Of a stretch of DNA of 59,423 nucleotides, positions 42,951 to 51,664 are shown piece after piece (positions within the stretch are counted from its first letter, which is position 1; each line of letters opens with the position of its first letter). This DNA comes from an uncultured Pedobacter sp. (GTDB lineage: Bacteria > Bacteroidota > Bacteroidia > Sphingobacteriales > Sphingobacteriaceae), in the NCBI RefSeq assembly GCF_913776295.1, contig NZ_CAJYOJ010000025.1:1-59423 (forward strand), written 5' to 3'. The position numbers and the translations under genes are program-made. Under the pieces are notes generated by a model that saw nothing but the letters and a program-made list of their open reading frames with translations, made no database searches and was not told the origin of the DNA.

Positions 42951-43257
42951 AAAAAATGAAGTAAAGTTCCCGGAACCTGCCTTTCATTTTTTTCTTGCAG
43001 ATAAACCTTACTGGTTCCTCTATCAGAAGCTGAGGCTGTATCAGAAGTGCTTTTGGCGATTCTTGCTGCAATAATATTCGGAAAGGTTGTCATTCCCGGG
43101 AAAAGGGAAACCCTAAAAACAATCTAACGGCACATAAGTAAGTCATTGCCAGATCACAGGATGCCCTTCGGATCAGCTAAGCATGACGACACCGCCAAAT
43201 AGAATTTCTTTGCAAGCTATAAATCTAAAATGCTGATACAGCCTCGTTGTTTATTGC
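42951..43257. other. spacer with dispersed intergenic repeat
   Basis: No gene is visible. At about 43090-43120 is a 'gtcattcccgggaaaagggaaaccctaaa' unit related to that at 37960-37990, and at 43143-43190 a 'gtcattgccagatcacaggatgc' unit with partial inverted repeats. These lie between convergent genes and may serve as terminators. Confidence 0.5.
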
Positions 43258-43866
43258 TTAGCAACCTCCTTTTCGGGGTAGACGTTTAAAAATTTCTTTA
43301 CCATCCCATTCTGCATATTCAGCTGATACGATTGGATAGGCGTACTTAGGTGCATATGAGAGGTTACGGCTTCTGACCATGATCTTATCGTTAACCTTGA
43401 TGTTATGCAATTGTGCAAGTTGCGATCTTTCCGCCTCAAAATTTACAATGTAATCAGCACCGTTAATCCTGGCCATTATACCGAACCCTAATCTCGATCC
43501 CGGAGGAAGCGATAATCCGGTTACCACAGCATCCATATCAATAAAGGCATTTATCTCCTCCTTTATTTTCGCAGCACTGGCACTCACTCTTTTACCTGTG
43601 GGCGATGTTTCCCATGCTTTAAATTTCACGCCATCGGGGCTTGCCTCCCATTTCTTCCTTTCGGCATCTCTCTGTTGAGCGGAAAGCGGTTTTGGCTTTG
43701 GCATCTTCGTATTTTGAATCTTCTGGTTAGCAAATGCTAATCCGCTTGCCACTGCCAGCAGCAAAATAAATCCATACATGACTTTTTTAGCCGTTTTTGG
43801 CGCAACTAACGCTGATCTATCCGATGATAAACCGGAGCTGTTAAAGGAATTTTCTTTATTTTTCAT
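43258..43866 (-). CDS. membrane-anchored protein of unknown function
   Basis: A 202-residue protein with a single N-terminal hydrophobic segment (VMYGFILLLAVASGLAF, about 29-46), a Lys/Pro-rich linker (KMPKPKPLSAQQRDAERKKW) and a soluble domain with GSRLGFGIMARINGADYIVN and VNDKIMVRSRNLSYAPKYA. The domain might be an OB-like beta fold. I do not recognise the family. It is divergent, with 102 bp between starts, from a membrane-tethered transcription regulator, which suggests shared control. Confidence 0.65.
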   Translation of the reverse strand: MKNKENSFNSSGLSSDRSALVAPKTAKKVMYGFILLLAVASGLAFANQKIQNTKMPKPKPLSAQQRDAERKKWEASPDGVKFKAWETSPTGKRVSASAAKIKEEINAFIDMDAVVTGLSLPPGSRLGFGIMARINGADYIVNFEAERSQLAQLHNIKVNDKIMVRSRNLSYAPKYAYPIVSAEYAEWDGKEIFKRLPRKGGC

Positions 43867-43968
43867 ATCTTTTTAATTTGTTGTAACAAAACTACCCCGA
43901 TATTTTTCGGTCTGAAGAGGAAGAATTGTAAATAAAATTGTAAACTTTGTAAATAAACCCTTGACAAT

Positions 43969-44862
43969 ATGTTTGATAGCCTAATTCGCTTCTCCGGAAA
44001 AGGAAAATATCTTTTTGGATTGATGCTAGTGCTGTTTATTGCGCTCATTTGCGCGATTCCCGGTATGACCGACAATGAGGGGTTTGATTTGGCAAGAAGG
44101 GAGATGTTGCTCCGTAAGATCGGACATGAACTGCTCTTACAATCGGGCGACAGGACATCCAGGGTACTCCCCATAAAAAAGGTTGCAGCAAACGAATATC
44201 AAATTCAGTTTGATCACGAATTCACTTTCAACCCGATTACCTTGATAAGCACGACTAAACGTTTGCTGGTGAAAGACCCGATGGCAAATAATTATGTAGT
44301 TAAAGTATTAAATTTAAAGGATTCCAGTGTTACTTACGGATATGCAATATCTCAGCATAAAGAAGATGAAATTATAGCATGCATAGGAAGAAAGCAGCCA
44401 AAAGCAAGTTATATCATCGACATTAAACTGAAACCAAAAGGAATTATCACGAAGAAAAATGGATATCTTCTGGGCAGTCTGCCATTTCTGGCATTTGTTG
44501 GCTTTATCTTTTTTAGATCGGTTAAGCCTCAAAAAACTTCATACAATAAAAATCAACACGAAGACCTGATTACGTTAGGTGCAGCTGTATTTGACACGGA
44601 AAGCCGAAAGCTCACCATAAATGAAAAGGTAATGCAATTAACCGGTACCGAAACCAGGTTGTTGCTCATCTTTGCAAAGTCTCCCAACGAAATCATTGAG
44701 AGAAGTCGGCTGCAAAAAGAGATCTGGGAAGATGAAGGTGTTATTGTGGGCCGTAGCCTGGATATGTTTATATCAAAGCTTAGAAAAAAACTGGAAGCCG
44801 ATCCTCATATCAATATCGTTGTGATCCGCACTAAGGGATATAGGCTTGAAATTAAAGGTTAA
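43969..44862 (+). CDS. membrane-tethered winged-helix transcription regulator
   Basis: A 297-residue protein. Two membrane segments (about 14-31 and 166-183) flank a periplasmic domain of about 130 residues; the C-terminal 100 residues form an OmpR-type winged helix (TGTETRLLLIFAKSPNEIIE, then SLDMFISKLRKKLEADPHIN and RTKGYRLEI). It thus resembles a one-component ToxR/CadC-type regulator but with the DNA-binding domain at the C-terminal end and a hairpin topology. There is no receiver domain. It should couple an envelope signal directly to transcription. It is divergent from the 202-aa membrane protein. Confidence 0.85.
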   Translation: MFDSLIRFSGKGKYLFGLMLVLFIALICAIPGMTDNEGFDLARREMLLRKIGHELLLQSGDRTSRVLPIKKVAANEYQIQFDHEFTFNPITLISTTKRLLVKDPMANNYVVKVLNLKDSSVTYGYAISQHKEDEIIACIGRKQPKASYIIDIKLKPKGIITKKNGYLLGSLPFLAFVGFIFFRSVKPQKTSYNKNQHEDLITLGAAVFDTESRKLTINEKVMQLTGTETRLLLIFAKSPNEIIERSRLQKEIWEDEGVIVGRSLDMFISKLRKKLEADPHINIVVIRTKGYRLEIKG

Positions 44863-45300
44863 ATAGCGAATATGGATAAGAAGCTATATTATAATTAATT
44901 TCACCTACAATTTGTTCAGGTGAGTTTACCCACTATTAAAATAGTTAGCTGTGTATGCCAGGAAGGCCATTTAGTAAGCTCAGGTTTGAAGCTTACAAAT
45001 TAAGACTATAAGCAGAAAAGCGATTTGTTTGCCAGATCCGTCTGGTATAGCCATGAAGAGAGCCATAGTGCAGCCCGCCTAAGATTGCCGCATGTGCGGA
45101 AATGACGACCGTACGGGTAAATTTGTCAATGATTAGGTAATTTATCTTCGTAATGAATGTAAACAACAGCTTTTGCACTACAATTCCAGGCTGTAGTCGA
45201 AATAATAGATAAAAAAGCAAAACTAGATTTGATAGGCAAAACTAGTCCTGCTCTTTAAATACTGAAATTACTTTTTCAAATCAACATTAAATACCTGGCG
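44863..45300. other. spacer between convergent genes with two hairpins
   Basis: No gene is supported; a 75-codon frame on the minus strand lacks coding character. Hairpins: TCACCT/AGGTGA (44901-44906 and 44918-44923), followed by GTTT, and GTAAGCT/AGCTTAC (44974-44980 and 44990-44996). Either could terminate the regulator or the fucose operon. Confidence 0.5.
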
Positions 45301-46320
45301 TTATTCGTCAAAACTGATCAATGCTTTGATCAGCGAATCATTTGCATGGAGTAGATGATTAAATTTTTCTTTTACCTCCGTAAACGGAACATGATGGGTG
45401 ATAAAATCAGTCGGTTTAACCAGTCCGTTTCTAATGCAATCAATTACATGGGCAAAATCGTGCGGCAGCGCATTTCTACTACTCATTAATACGGCTTCGC
45501 GCTTATGAAACTCAGGATGTACCACTTCAATCGTACCTTTCTGAAGGCCTATCATGATAAATTTACCAGTATGCGCTAAAAACCGGAAGGCATTGTTAAT
45601 GGCCTTTAAGTTTCCGGTACAATCAATAACCACCTTCGCCATTTCTCCATTGGTAATTTTTGACAGCTGCTCTACAGCATCTGTTACCAAGGGATTAATG
45701 GTGTTTGTAATGCCGAAACGTTCCCTGCAAAAAGACAGCCTGTTGTCATTCACATCTATAACTGTCACTTCGGCACCGCTGATTTTGGCAAATGCAATAG
45801 TACCCAAACCAATCGGTCCGGCGCCAAGGACCACCACATTGTCGCCTTTGTTCGGTTGTGCCAGACTAACGCCATGCGCACCAATGGCCAATGGTTCTAT
45901 GAGTGCCAGTTCATCTACTGTTAATCCTTCGCCACTAACAATTGAGGATGCAGGAACCGTGATGTACTCCTGCATGGCACCGTCTATATGAACACCGAAA
46001 ACTTTAATGTTTACGCAACAATTGGTTCTGCCGCTTCGGCATGCGATGCACTTTCCACAATAAAAATATGGACTAATGGTAACCAGATCTCCGGATTTAA
46101 AGTCTGCCCCCTCCCCTGCATCTACCACTTCGGCAGCAATCTCATGGCCGAGGATTCTGGGATATTCGAAAAATGGCTGAGTGCCTTCAAATGCGTGGTA
46201 ATCGGTACCGCAAATCCCTAATCTTCGCATCTTGAGCAATACCATTCCATCTTCAACAGCTGGCATCTCTTTATTGATATAGCTAAATTCTCCTGGTGTA
46301 TTACAAACTAATGCTTTCAT
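45301..46320 (-). CDS. zinc-dependent alcohol dehydrogenase, fucose locus
   Basis: A 339-residue medium-chain dehydrogenase. Catalytic-zinc motifs GICGTDYHAFEG and GHEIAAEV, the structural-zinc cysteines YCGKCIACRSGRTNCC, and the Rossmann VVVLGAGPIGLGTIAFAK are all intact. In a fucose locus it may oxidise L-fucose or the 2-keto-3-deoxy-L-fuconate intermediate; which step is not fixed by sequence. It starts 2 bp after the aldo/keto reductase stop and is last in the operon. Confidence 0.85.
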   Translation of the reverse strand: MKALVCNTPGEFSYINKEMPAVEDGMVLLKMRRLGICGTDYHAFEGTQPFFEYPRILGHEIAAEVVDAGEGADFKSGDLVTISPYFYCGKCIACRSGRTNCCVNIKVFGVHIDGAMQEYITVPASSIVSGEGLTVDELALIEPLAIGAHGVSLAQPNKGDNVVVLGAGPIGLGTIAFAKISGAEVTVIDVNDNRLSFCRERFGITNTINPLVTDAVEQLSKITNGEMAKVVIDCTGNLKAINNAFRFLAHTGKFIMIGLQKGTIEVVHPEFHKREAVLMSSRNALPHDFAHVIDCIRNGLVKPTDFITHHVPFTEVKEKFNHLLHANDSLIKALISFDE

Positions 46321-46322
46321 CT

Positions 46323-47354
46323 TTATTTTAAAAATTCAATCAATCCCTGTGTTTGCATTTCCTGCCAAAACCCGGCAGGAATTTCTTTTTGGGCCAACGC
46401 CGCATTTACAGCTACTTTATCAGGCCGGGTAGTATTTAAGGCAATGCTTTTTACTCCGGGGAAACCTGCAGAAAAACTAAAACAGGCCTCTGCAGGAAGT
46501 ACATCGAAAGTTTTACAAACCTGATAAAATTTATCTCTCCAATCTAAAAGTGCTTTTCCCGCCGAACTATTTCCATCAACCGGCTGGTAATTATAAAAAT
46601 CCCCGCCGGTTAAAAAGCCACCATTAAATATGGCAGAGTTAATTACTTTGATATTTTTTTGGTTAAGTTCTTTTATAAACGTAATCAGATCAGTAGGATG
46701 CGATTTGACGGTGAGACTGTTGGCAATCATTACCCAGTCGAGATCAACATCTGCTGCAACGGCCTGGATAATTTTCCAGTCTTTTGCACCTACCCCAATG
46801 GAAGATACCAAACCAGCAGCTTTTAATTCTGCCAATGCCCTATAGGCATCAAGGATTTGCTGGTAACGTTCTTTATAATCTTCCTCATTATGGCTTGCAA
46901 AAAGATATTCATCAGGATCGTGTACGGATACCATCTGTGCCTGGTAAGTACCCAACAGTTTATTCCCTTGTTCAAAACACTTTAAGATCCCATCATAACT
47001 GATCATTTGCACTGCATCATGTTCGATATCCTTCCAGATACCGGCCTCAAAGGTAGGTTCGGGAGTTAGAAGCGGCGTTCTGTACCAGCCCAGTTTATTA
47101 CTGATGACTACCTGTTGAGGATTTACCTTTAAATCTGCCAAACATTTCCCCAGTGATTCCAAGGCGAGACCTGCCCCATATTTTCCGGCAGAATCGAAAA
47201 ATGCAACCGGTTTTGAGGAGGCTAAACAGGCTTTTACTATTTCCAGTTTAATGCCATAATCTACCGCCTGATAGAGATTTCCCAAACTACTGGTCCCGAA
47301 AATAACCGGAGGCAGCCTTTGGCCCGGCTCCAGCTGTCCATTATCGCTAACCAT
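46323..47354 (-). CDS. aldo/keto reductase (fucose/aldose dehydrogenase-like)
   Basis: A 343-residue aldo/keto reductase resembling D-threo-aldose/L-fucose dehydrogenases. The catalytic tetrad is visible: Asp and Tyr in FFDSAGKYGAG, Lys in VISNKLGW and His in VSVHDPDEY. It probably oxidises L-fucose to the lactone with NAD(P). It overlaps the mutarotase gene by 8 bp, which fits an epimerase-dehydrogenase pair. Lactonase and fuconate dehydratase genes are absent from the window. Confidence 0.85.
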   Translation of the reverse strand: MVSDNGQLEPGQRLPPVIFGTSSLGNLYQAVDYGIKLEIVKACLASSKPVAFFDSAGKYGAGLALESLGKCLADLKVNPQQVVISNKLGWYRTPLLTPEPTFEAGIWKDIEHDAVQMISYDGILKCFEQGNKLLGTYQAQMVSVHDPDEYLFASHNEEDYKERYQQILDAYRALAELKAAGLVSSIGVGAKDWKIIQAVAADVDLDWVMIANSLTVKSHPTDLITFIKELNQKNIKVINSAIFNGGFLTGGDFYNYQPVDGNSSAGKALLDWRDKFYQVCKTFDVLPAEACFSFSAGFPGVKSIALNTTRPDKVAVNAALAQKEIPAGFWQEMQTQGLIEFLK

Positions 47355-47682
47355 TTAATTCGAATATTTTTTTCATCAATACCCACTTTTCTCCTGGTTT
47401 TGCGAATGGCAATGCTTGCTGGTAATTCCACATCAATGTTTCCCATTCCTGTACCTTTGGGTTAGAAGCATCCATAATTGCCTTATTTTCGAAACTGAAA
47501 TCGTCTTCCGTTTCCATGATCATAAACAAGCGGTTGGAAACACGATAAATTTCCATATCCAGTATACCCGAACCGGTTATGCTGCTTTTAATTTCAGGCC
47601 ATCCATTTTCGTGGTAAGCTTCATATTCTGCGATCAGTTTTTCATCATCAACCAGATCAAGGGCCAAACAGTATCTTTTCAT
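47347..47682 (-). CDS. L-rhamnose/L-fucose mutarotase (RhaM/YiiL family)
   Basis: A 111-residue ferredoxin-like alpha/beta mutarotase of the DUF718/RhaM family: RYCLALDLVDDEKLIAEYEA, the catalytic His in YHENGWPEI and the conserved MIMETEDDF and W-rich C-terminus are present. It interconverts sugar anomers; the locus points to L-fucose. It starts 6 bp after fucP on the minus strand. Confidence 0.88.
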   Translation of the reverse strand: MKRYCLALDLVDDEKLIAEYEAYHENGWPEIKSSITGSGILDMEIYRVSNRLFMIMETEDDFSFENKAIMDASNPKVQEWETLMWNYQQALPFAKPGEKWVLMKKIFELNG

Positions 47683-47688
47683 TTTTAA

Positions 47689-48957
47689 TTATAAAATTTC
47701 ATTAGGTTGATTAATGATGTCTTTTCTTGTCGTTTTTTGCCCCATTAAACCAAATAGCATAATGATAACAAAACAAACCATTGGCACATAATATCCATTT
47801 TGGATATTGCCCGTTCCATCACTTAAATATCCAAAAAAACGTGGAAGTATTGCACCTCCTACAATCGACATGATAATTAAACTACTTCCCAGTTCGGTAT
47901 CCTCTTTAAGGTCTTTAATGCCCAAAGAGAAAATGGTAGGAAACATAACCGACATAAAAAAGCAAATGCCGATAACGGCATACACCGTTGTAATGCCAGA
48001 TGCCATTATGGCAATAAAGCAGAGCAATGCGCTGATAAAGGCATAGGTAACCAATAGATATTGGGCCTTAAAAAAGCGCATGAGAAAAGTGGTAAAAAAA
48101 CGTCCGATCAGAAATGCAAAACCACATACACCCAGATAATAAGTTGCTTCTTTTTCTGTAATGCCCGCTGATTTGGTTGCATAAAGGATAAACAGGCTAA
48201 ATACAGATACTTGTGCACCAACATAAAAAAACTGTGCAGTTATTGCCCATGATAAATGTTTATGTTTAAAAACTTGCCAAAAACTGTGCCTGCCACGGCC
48301 TTCATCACTTGTCCTGATATCGGGAAGTTTGATAAAATAAAATATAGCCGCCAGTAGGACCAATATGCTTCCCAATACAAAGTATGGTCCCTGAACAGAG
48401 GAAGCTTCTGATGCCAGCACAGATTTTCTTGTAGCTAAATCCATTTTGGCAAGCGCGCTATCTGGTACACCCTCTACCAGGATCAGTTTACCTCCGATGA
48501 TAGGTGCTAGTGAAGCTGCAAGCCCATTAAAAGACTGGGCAAGATTTAGCCTGAAAGTAGAAGTTTCCGGTTTTCCAACTAAGGTGATATATGGATTTGC
48601 TGCTGTTTCCAGAATAGTAAGTCCGCAGGCAATAATAAAGAGCGCGGCTAAGAAAAAGTTGTAAGATTGTACCTCGGCTGCAGGCAAAAACAGATAACAT
48701 CCTACCGAGAATATCAGCAGGCCGATAATGATTCCACTTTTGTATCCATACTTCTTCATGATGATGCCTGCCGGCAGCGCCATCACAAAATAGGCGATAA
48801 AAACAGCCGAATCTACCAGTGTGGCCTGTACCGTAGTGAGCGTAAATGACCGTTTTAAATGCGGAATTAATATCGGATCGAGATTATGGGCAAATCCCCA
48901 TAAAAAAAACAGTGAGGTAATCAATATTACGGCCAGTGCAGGGCGCTTGGTTTCCAT
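47689..48957 (-). CDS. fucP: L-fucose:H+ symporter permease
   Basis: A 422-residue MFS transporter with 12 predicted membrane segments. It begins with LAVILITSLFFLWGFAHNLD, a FucP hallmark (the Asn/Asp following the first segment), and shows LETAANPYITLVGKPETS near residue 115-135, as in FucP/GluP symporters. It lies between the fucosidase and mutarotase, so it imports L-fucose released by the fucosidases. Confidence 0.93.
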   Translation of the reverse strand: METKRPALAVILITSLFFLWGFAHNLDPILIPHLKRSFTLTTVQATLVDSAVFIAYFVMALPAGIIMKKYGYKSGIIIGLLIFSVGCYLFLPAAEVQSYNFFLAALFIIACGLTILETAANPYITLVGKPETSTFRLNLAQSFNGLAASLAPIIGGKLILVEGVPDSALAKMDLATRKSVLASEASSVQGPYFVLGSILVLLAAIFYFIKLPDIRTSDEGRGRHSFWQVFKHKHLSWAITAQFFYVGAQVSVFSLFILYATKSAGITEKEATYYLGVCGFAFLIGRFFTTFLMRFFKAQYLLVTYAFISALLCFIAIMASGITTVYAVIGICFFMSVMFPTIFSLGIKDLKEDTELGSSLIIMSIVGGAILPRFFGYLSDGTGNIQNGYYVPMVCFVIIMLFGLMGQKTTRKDIINQPNEIL

Positions 48958-48978
48958 CAGAGAATATTATGTATATTG

Positions 48979-50496
48979 TTATTTATTAAATTCAATTTTA
49001 AATCCTGTAACAGCCCAGGCAGGGTAATTTTTCGGCTTTCTGATCACCAGTGAAGCATCGTTTTGTGTCCAGTCTAGTTTTTCCTTGCTGCCCAAAAGGG
49101 TAACCGAGCGAATTGTTTTTTCGAGATATTTAGAGCTTTTTCCCAGTAATTCCATTTTAATCTCCGTTTTTGGCACACTCATGCAAAATGCAAACAGGTT
49201 GCCGCCTTTTGTAGTATAACGGATATCCGTAGCTTCATAATCACGTGTATCCGCCAATCCACCAAAATCGCCTTTTTTCTGGTTGGATTTAATCGTAGAT
49301 GGTCCTTCTCCGTATACTTTCCAGGGCCTTGTGGCATAAATCCCTTCTCCATAAGTTTTGGTCCATTCGCCTAATTCCGTTACAATTTTAATAACATCAG
49401 GTTCCAGGTCGCCTTCAGGGGTTTGCACCACATTAATCAGCAAGTTTCCGTTTTTACTAACTACATCAGTTAATAGCTGGGCAATCTCATTTGTACTTTT
49501 GTAACGTTGTCCTGTTCTGTAGTACCAATCACCGATTGAAGTATCGGTTTGCCAGGGAAAAGGACTGATCGAATCCAGTACCCCGCGTTCTACATCCTGT
49601 GCCCATTTACCTCCTGAAGCTTCTTTAGGTGTATAAACCGCTTCCAGTTTACCTTTATTTTTAGCCAGATCCTGATTATAATAATGTGCCACCATTTTAC
49701 GGCCATATTCTTCAAAAGGCACTTTGCTATCTGAATAAAGCAGATCAGGATGGTAATGATCAATGAGTTCGGTTACATAGGTTAACCATTTTTTATGCCA
49801 TACCGGATTATTAGTCAGCCATTCTTTTATATCGCTGGAGTCAGCTGGCAAATGATACAGGTCTGCGTATTGCGGGTCATGCCCATCATACGGAACCCCT
49901 GCAAACGGTCCGGTTTTATCGGAACCATGGCTGGGCTGGAACCAATTGAAACTTGCAGCCAGATGTTCAGAAACTCCAAAACGGAGGCCTTCTTTTTTTG
50001 CCGCTTTCTGCCAAAGTCCAACTATATCCTTTTTGGGGCCCATTTTTACCGAATTCCATCTATGGATTTTCGAATTCCATAAAAAGAACATATCATGATG
50101 TGAGCCCATGCTTACAAAATATCTGGCACCTGCTTTTTTATAAAGGGCCATCAATTGCTCGGGGTTCCATTTTTCTGCCTTCCAAAGCGGAATAATGTCC
50201 TTATAACCAAATTTGGATGGTGTACCGTAATGCGCTACATGATATTTATTCTGATCATTTCCCTGCAGATACATGCCCCGTGCATACCAATCGCCCTGAC
50301 GGGGAACGGCCTGAGGGCCCCAATGCGACCAGATACCAAATTTGGCATCACGGAACCACTCCGGATATTCATATTGCTTCAAAGATTCGTCTGTAGGATT
50401 GAATTTACCCTGCCCAGGGTTAATGTTTTTTTGCTGAGCTTTTGCATTTAGCAACAGGAAAATTGCAATAATGCTTACGGATATTTTTTTTTTCAT
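48979..50496 (-). CDS. alpha-L-fucosidase, GH29 family
   Basis: A 505-residue secreted retaining alpha-L-fucosidase. MKKKISVSIIAIFLLLNAKAQ is the signal peptide (I chose ATG 50496; an upstream start adds 16 non-family residues). GH29 motifs: WFRDAKFGIWSHWGPQAVP, GARYFVSMGSHHDMFFLWNS, the nucleophile Asp in HPDLLYSDSKVPFEEYG and NGNLLINVVQTPEG. First gene of the fucose operon, 21 bp before fucP. It releases fucose from glycans or plant and algal fucosides in the periplasm or outside the cell. Confidence 0.92.
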   Translation of the reverse strand: MKKKISVSIIAIFLLLNAKAQQKNINPGQGKFNPTDESLKQYEYPEWFRDAKFGIWSHWGPQAVPRQGDWYARGMYLQGNDQNKYHVAHYGTPSKFGYKDIIPLWKAEKWNPEQLMALYKKAGARYFVSMGSHHDMFFLWNSKIHRWNSVKMGPKKDIVGLWQKAAKKEGLRFGVSEHLAASFNWFQPSHGSDKTGPFAGVPYDGHDPQYADLYHLPADSSDIKEWLTNNPVWHKKWLTYVTELIDHYHPDLLYSDSKVPFEEYGRKMVAHYYNQDLAKNKGKLEAVYTPKEASGGKWAQDVERGVLDSISPFPWQTDTSIGDWYYRTGQRYKSTNEIAQLLTDVVSKNGNLLINVVQTPEGDLEPDVIKIVTELGEWTKTYGEGIYATRPWKVYGEGPSTIKSNQKKGDFGGLADTRDYEATDIRYTTKGGNLFAFCMSVPKTEIKMELLGKSSKYLEKTIRSVTLLGSKEKLDWTQNDASLVIRKPKNYPAWAVTGFKIEFNK

Positions 50497-50531
50497 TTGT
50501 GTGATAACGGTTTTATATTTGGTTGCTATTT

Positions 50532-50539
50532 CAAAAATA
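50532..50539 (-). promoter_or_regulatory. putative -7 element of the fucose operon
   Basis: Read on the minus strand, TATTTTTG matches TAnnTTTG, 35 bp upstream of the fucosidase ATG, giving a leader of about 30 nt. The interval to the divergent AraC gene is only about 110 bp, so the regulator site must lie within or next to this promoter. Confidence 0.4.
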
Positions 50540-50604
50540 AACAAGTTATCCGATCTATTTTTAACTAAATTAGACTATTTGTTGTAAAAATCCGACATTT
50601 AAAA

Positions 50605-51492
50605 ATGATTAAACGAGTATTGCAAAATACCTTTTCACTACTCAACGTAGATTATGTGAAATTATCGGAAAAATGGAATTACTCAAATGTAATCAGTCCT
50701 TATTTCCGGATTTATTACATAGACGAAGGAAGCGGTGAGATATCCCACCAATCGGGCGCTTTAAAACTTGAACCCGGATACCTCTATATTATACCCAGTT
50801 TTACCCTTTGTAATTTACATTGTGATGGATATCTAAGCCAGTACTTTGTGCAGTTCTTTGAAGAATCTGTGGATGGAAATTCTCTCTTTGCCCGAAGCCG
50901 GAATGTTTCGAAAGTTAAGGCTAAACAGATGGATATTGATCTTTTTAAACGATTGCTTGAAATTAATCCCGGCCGTGGCATCAATCGATCTGATGATCCA
51001 AAGATTTACGAGAAAAATATTTACTATAAAGAATATCAGGAGCTGAATAACATGCAGGGTTTAGCCAGTTACCTTGAAACCCAGGGCATACTGCTTCAAC
51101 TGATGGGGCGCTTGCTGCAACCACAGTTACAACGCAAACCTGAAGAGCAACATGTTCCGGTCAAGATAGTAGAAACCGTGGGTTATATCCTTGTCAATCT
51201 GCACCAGGAATTATCTGTAACCAGTTTAGCCTCACGTGTTAATCAGCATCCCGATTATTTCTCCCGTTTATTTAAAATCTTTACCGGCCAACGCCCGGTT
51301 AGCTATATCCTTGAAAAACGGATCGAACGGGCGCAGTATTTATTGGCTACCAGTCGGCTTTCCTATTCAGAAATTGCAACACAAACCGGTTTTGACAATC
51401 TATCCTACTTTTCAAAATCTTTTAAAAAACTTACTGGGATGTCGCCCAGTGCTTATAAGAAACAGGTTTATACAGTAGGTTTTACGTTATAA
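50605..51492 (+). CDS. AraC-family transcriptional regulator
   Basis: A 295-residue AraC regulator with an N-terminal cupin-like sensing domain (SGALKLEPGYLYIIPSFTLC) and two C-terminal HTHs (LSVTSLASRVNQHPDYFSRL, then LSYSEIATQTGFDNLSYFSK). It is divergent from the fucose operon and most likely activates it in response to L-fucose or an intermediate. The sensing ligand cannot be read from sequence. Confidence 0.9.
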   Translation: MIKRVLQNTFSLLNVDYVKLSEKWNYSNVISPYFRIYYIDEGSGEISHQSGALKLEPGYLYIIPSFTLCNLHCDGYLSQYFVQFFEESVDGNSLFARSRNVSKVKAKQMDIDLFKRLLEINPGRGINRSDDPKIYEKNIYYKEYQELNNMQGLASYLETQGILLQLMGRLLQPQLQRKPEEQHVPVKIVETVGYILVNLHQELSVTSLASRVNQHPDYFSRLFKIFTGQRPVSYILEKRIERAQYLLATSRLSYSEIATQTGFDNLSYFSKSFKKLTGMSPSAYKKQVYTVGFTL

Positions 51493-51664
51493 ATGAATAC
51501 TCTAAGAACAGAACCTTAGTTTTAGCCCTGAATAGTAAAAAATGATATGGGCATTTAAAGATATCCTCTGCCAAAATATGTTGGTTAATATTCCTTTATT
51601 CCGGATTAGTTATTCATCAGGTAAATAAAAAAGCAATCTGACCTTTGTTTAAAGCTCAAATATA

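Noticed and set aside
44993..45220. 75-residue frame on the minus strand between the winged-helix and dehydrogenase genes
   Set aside because: No homologous character, weak coding composition and overlap with the 44974-44996 hairpin; treated as spacer.
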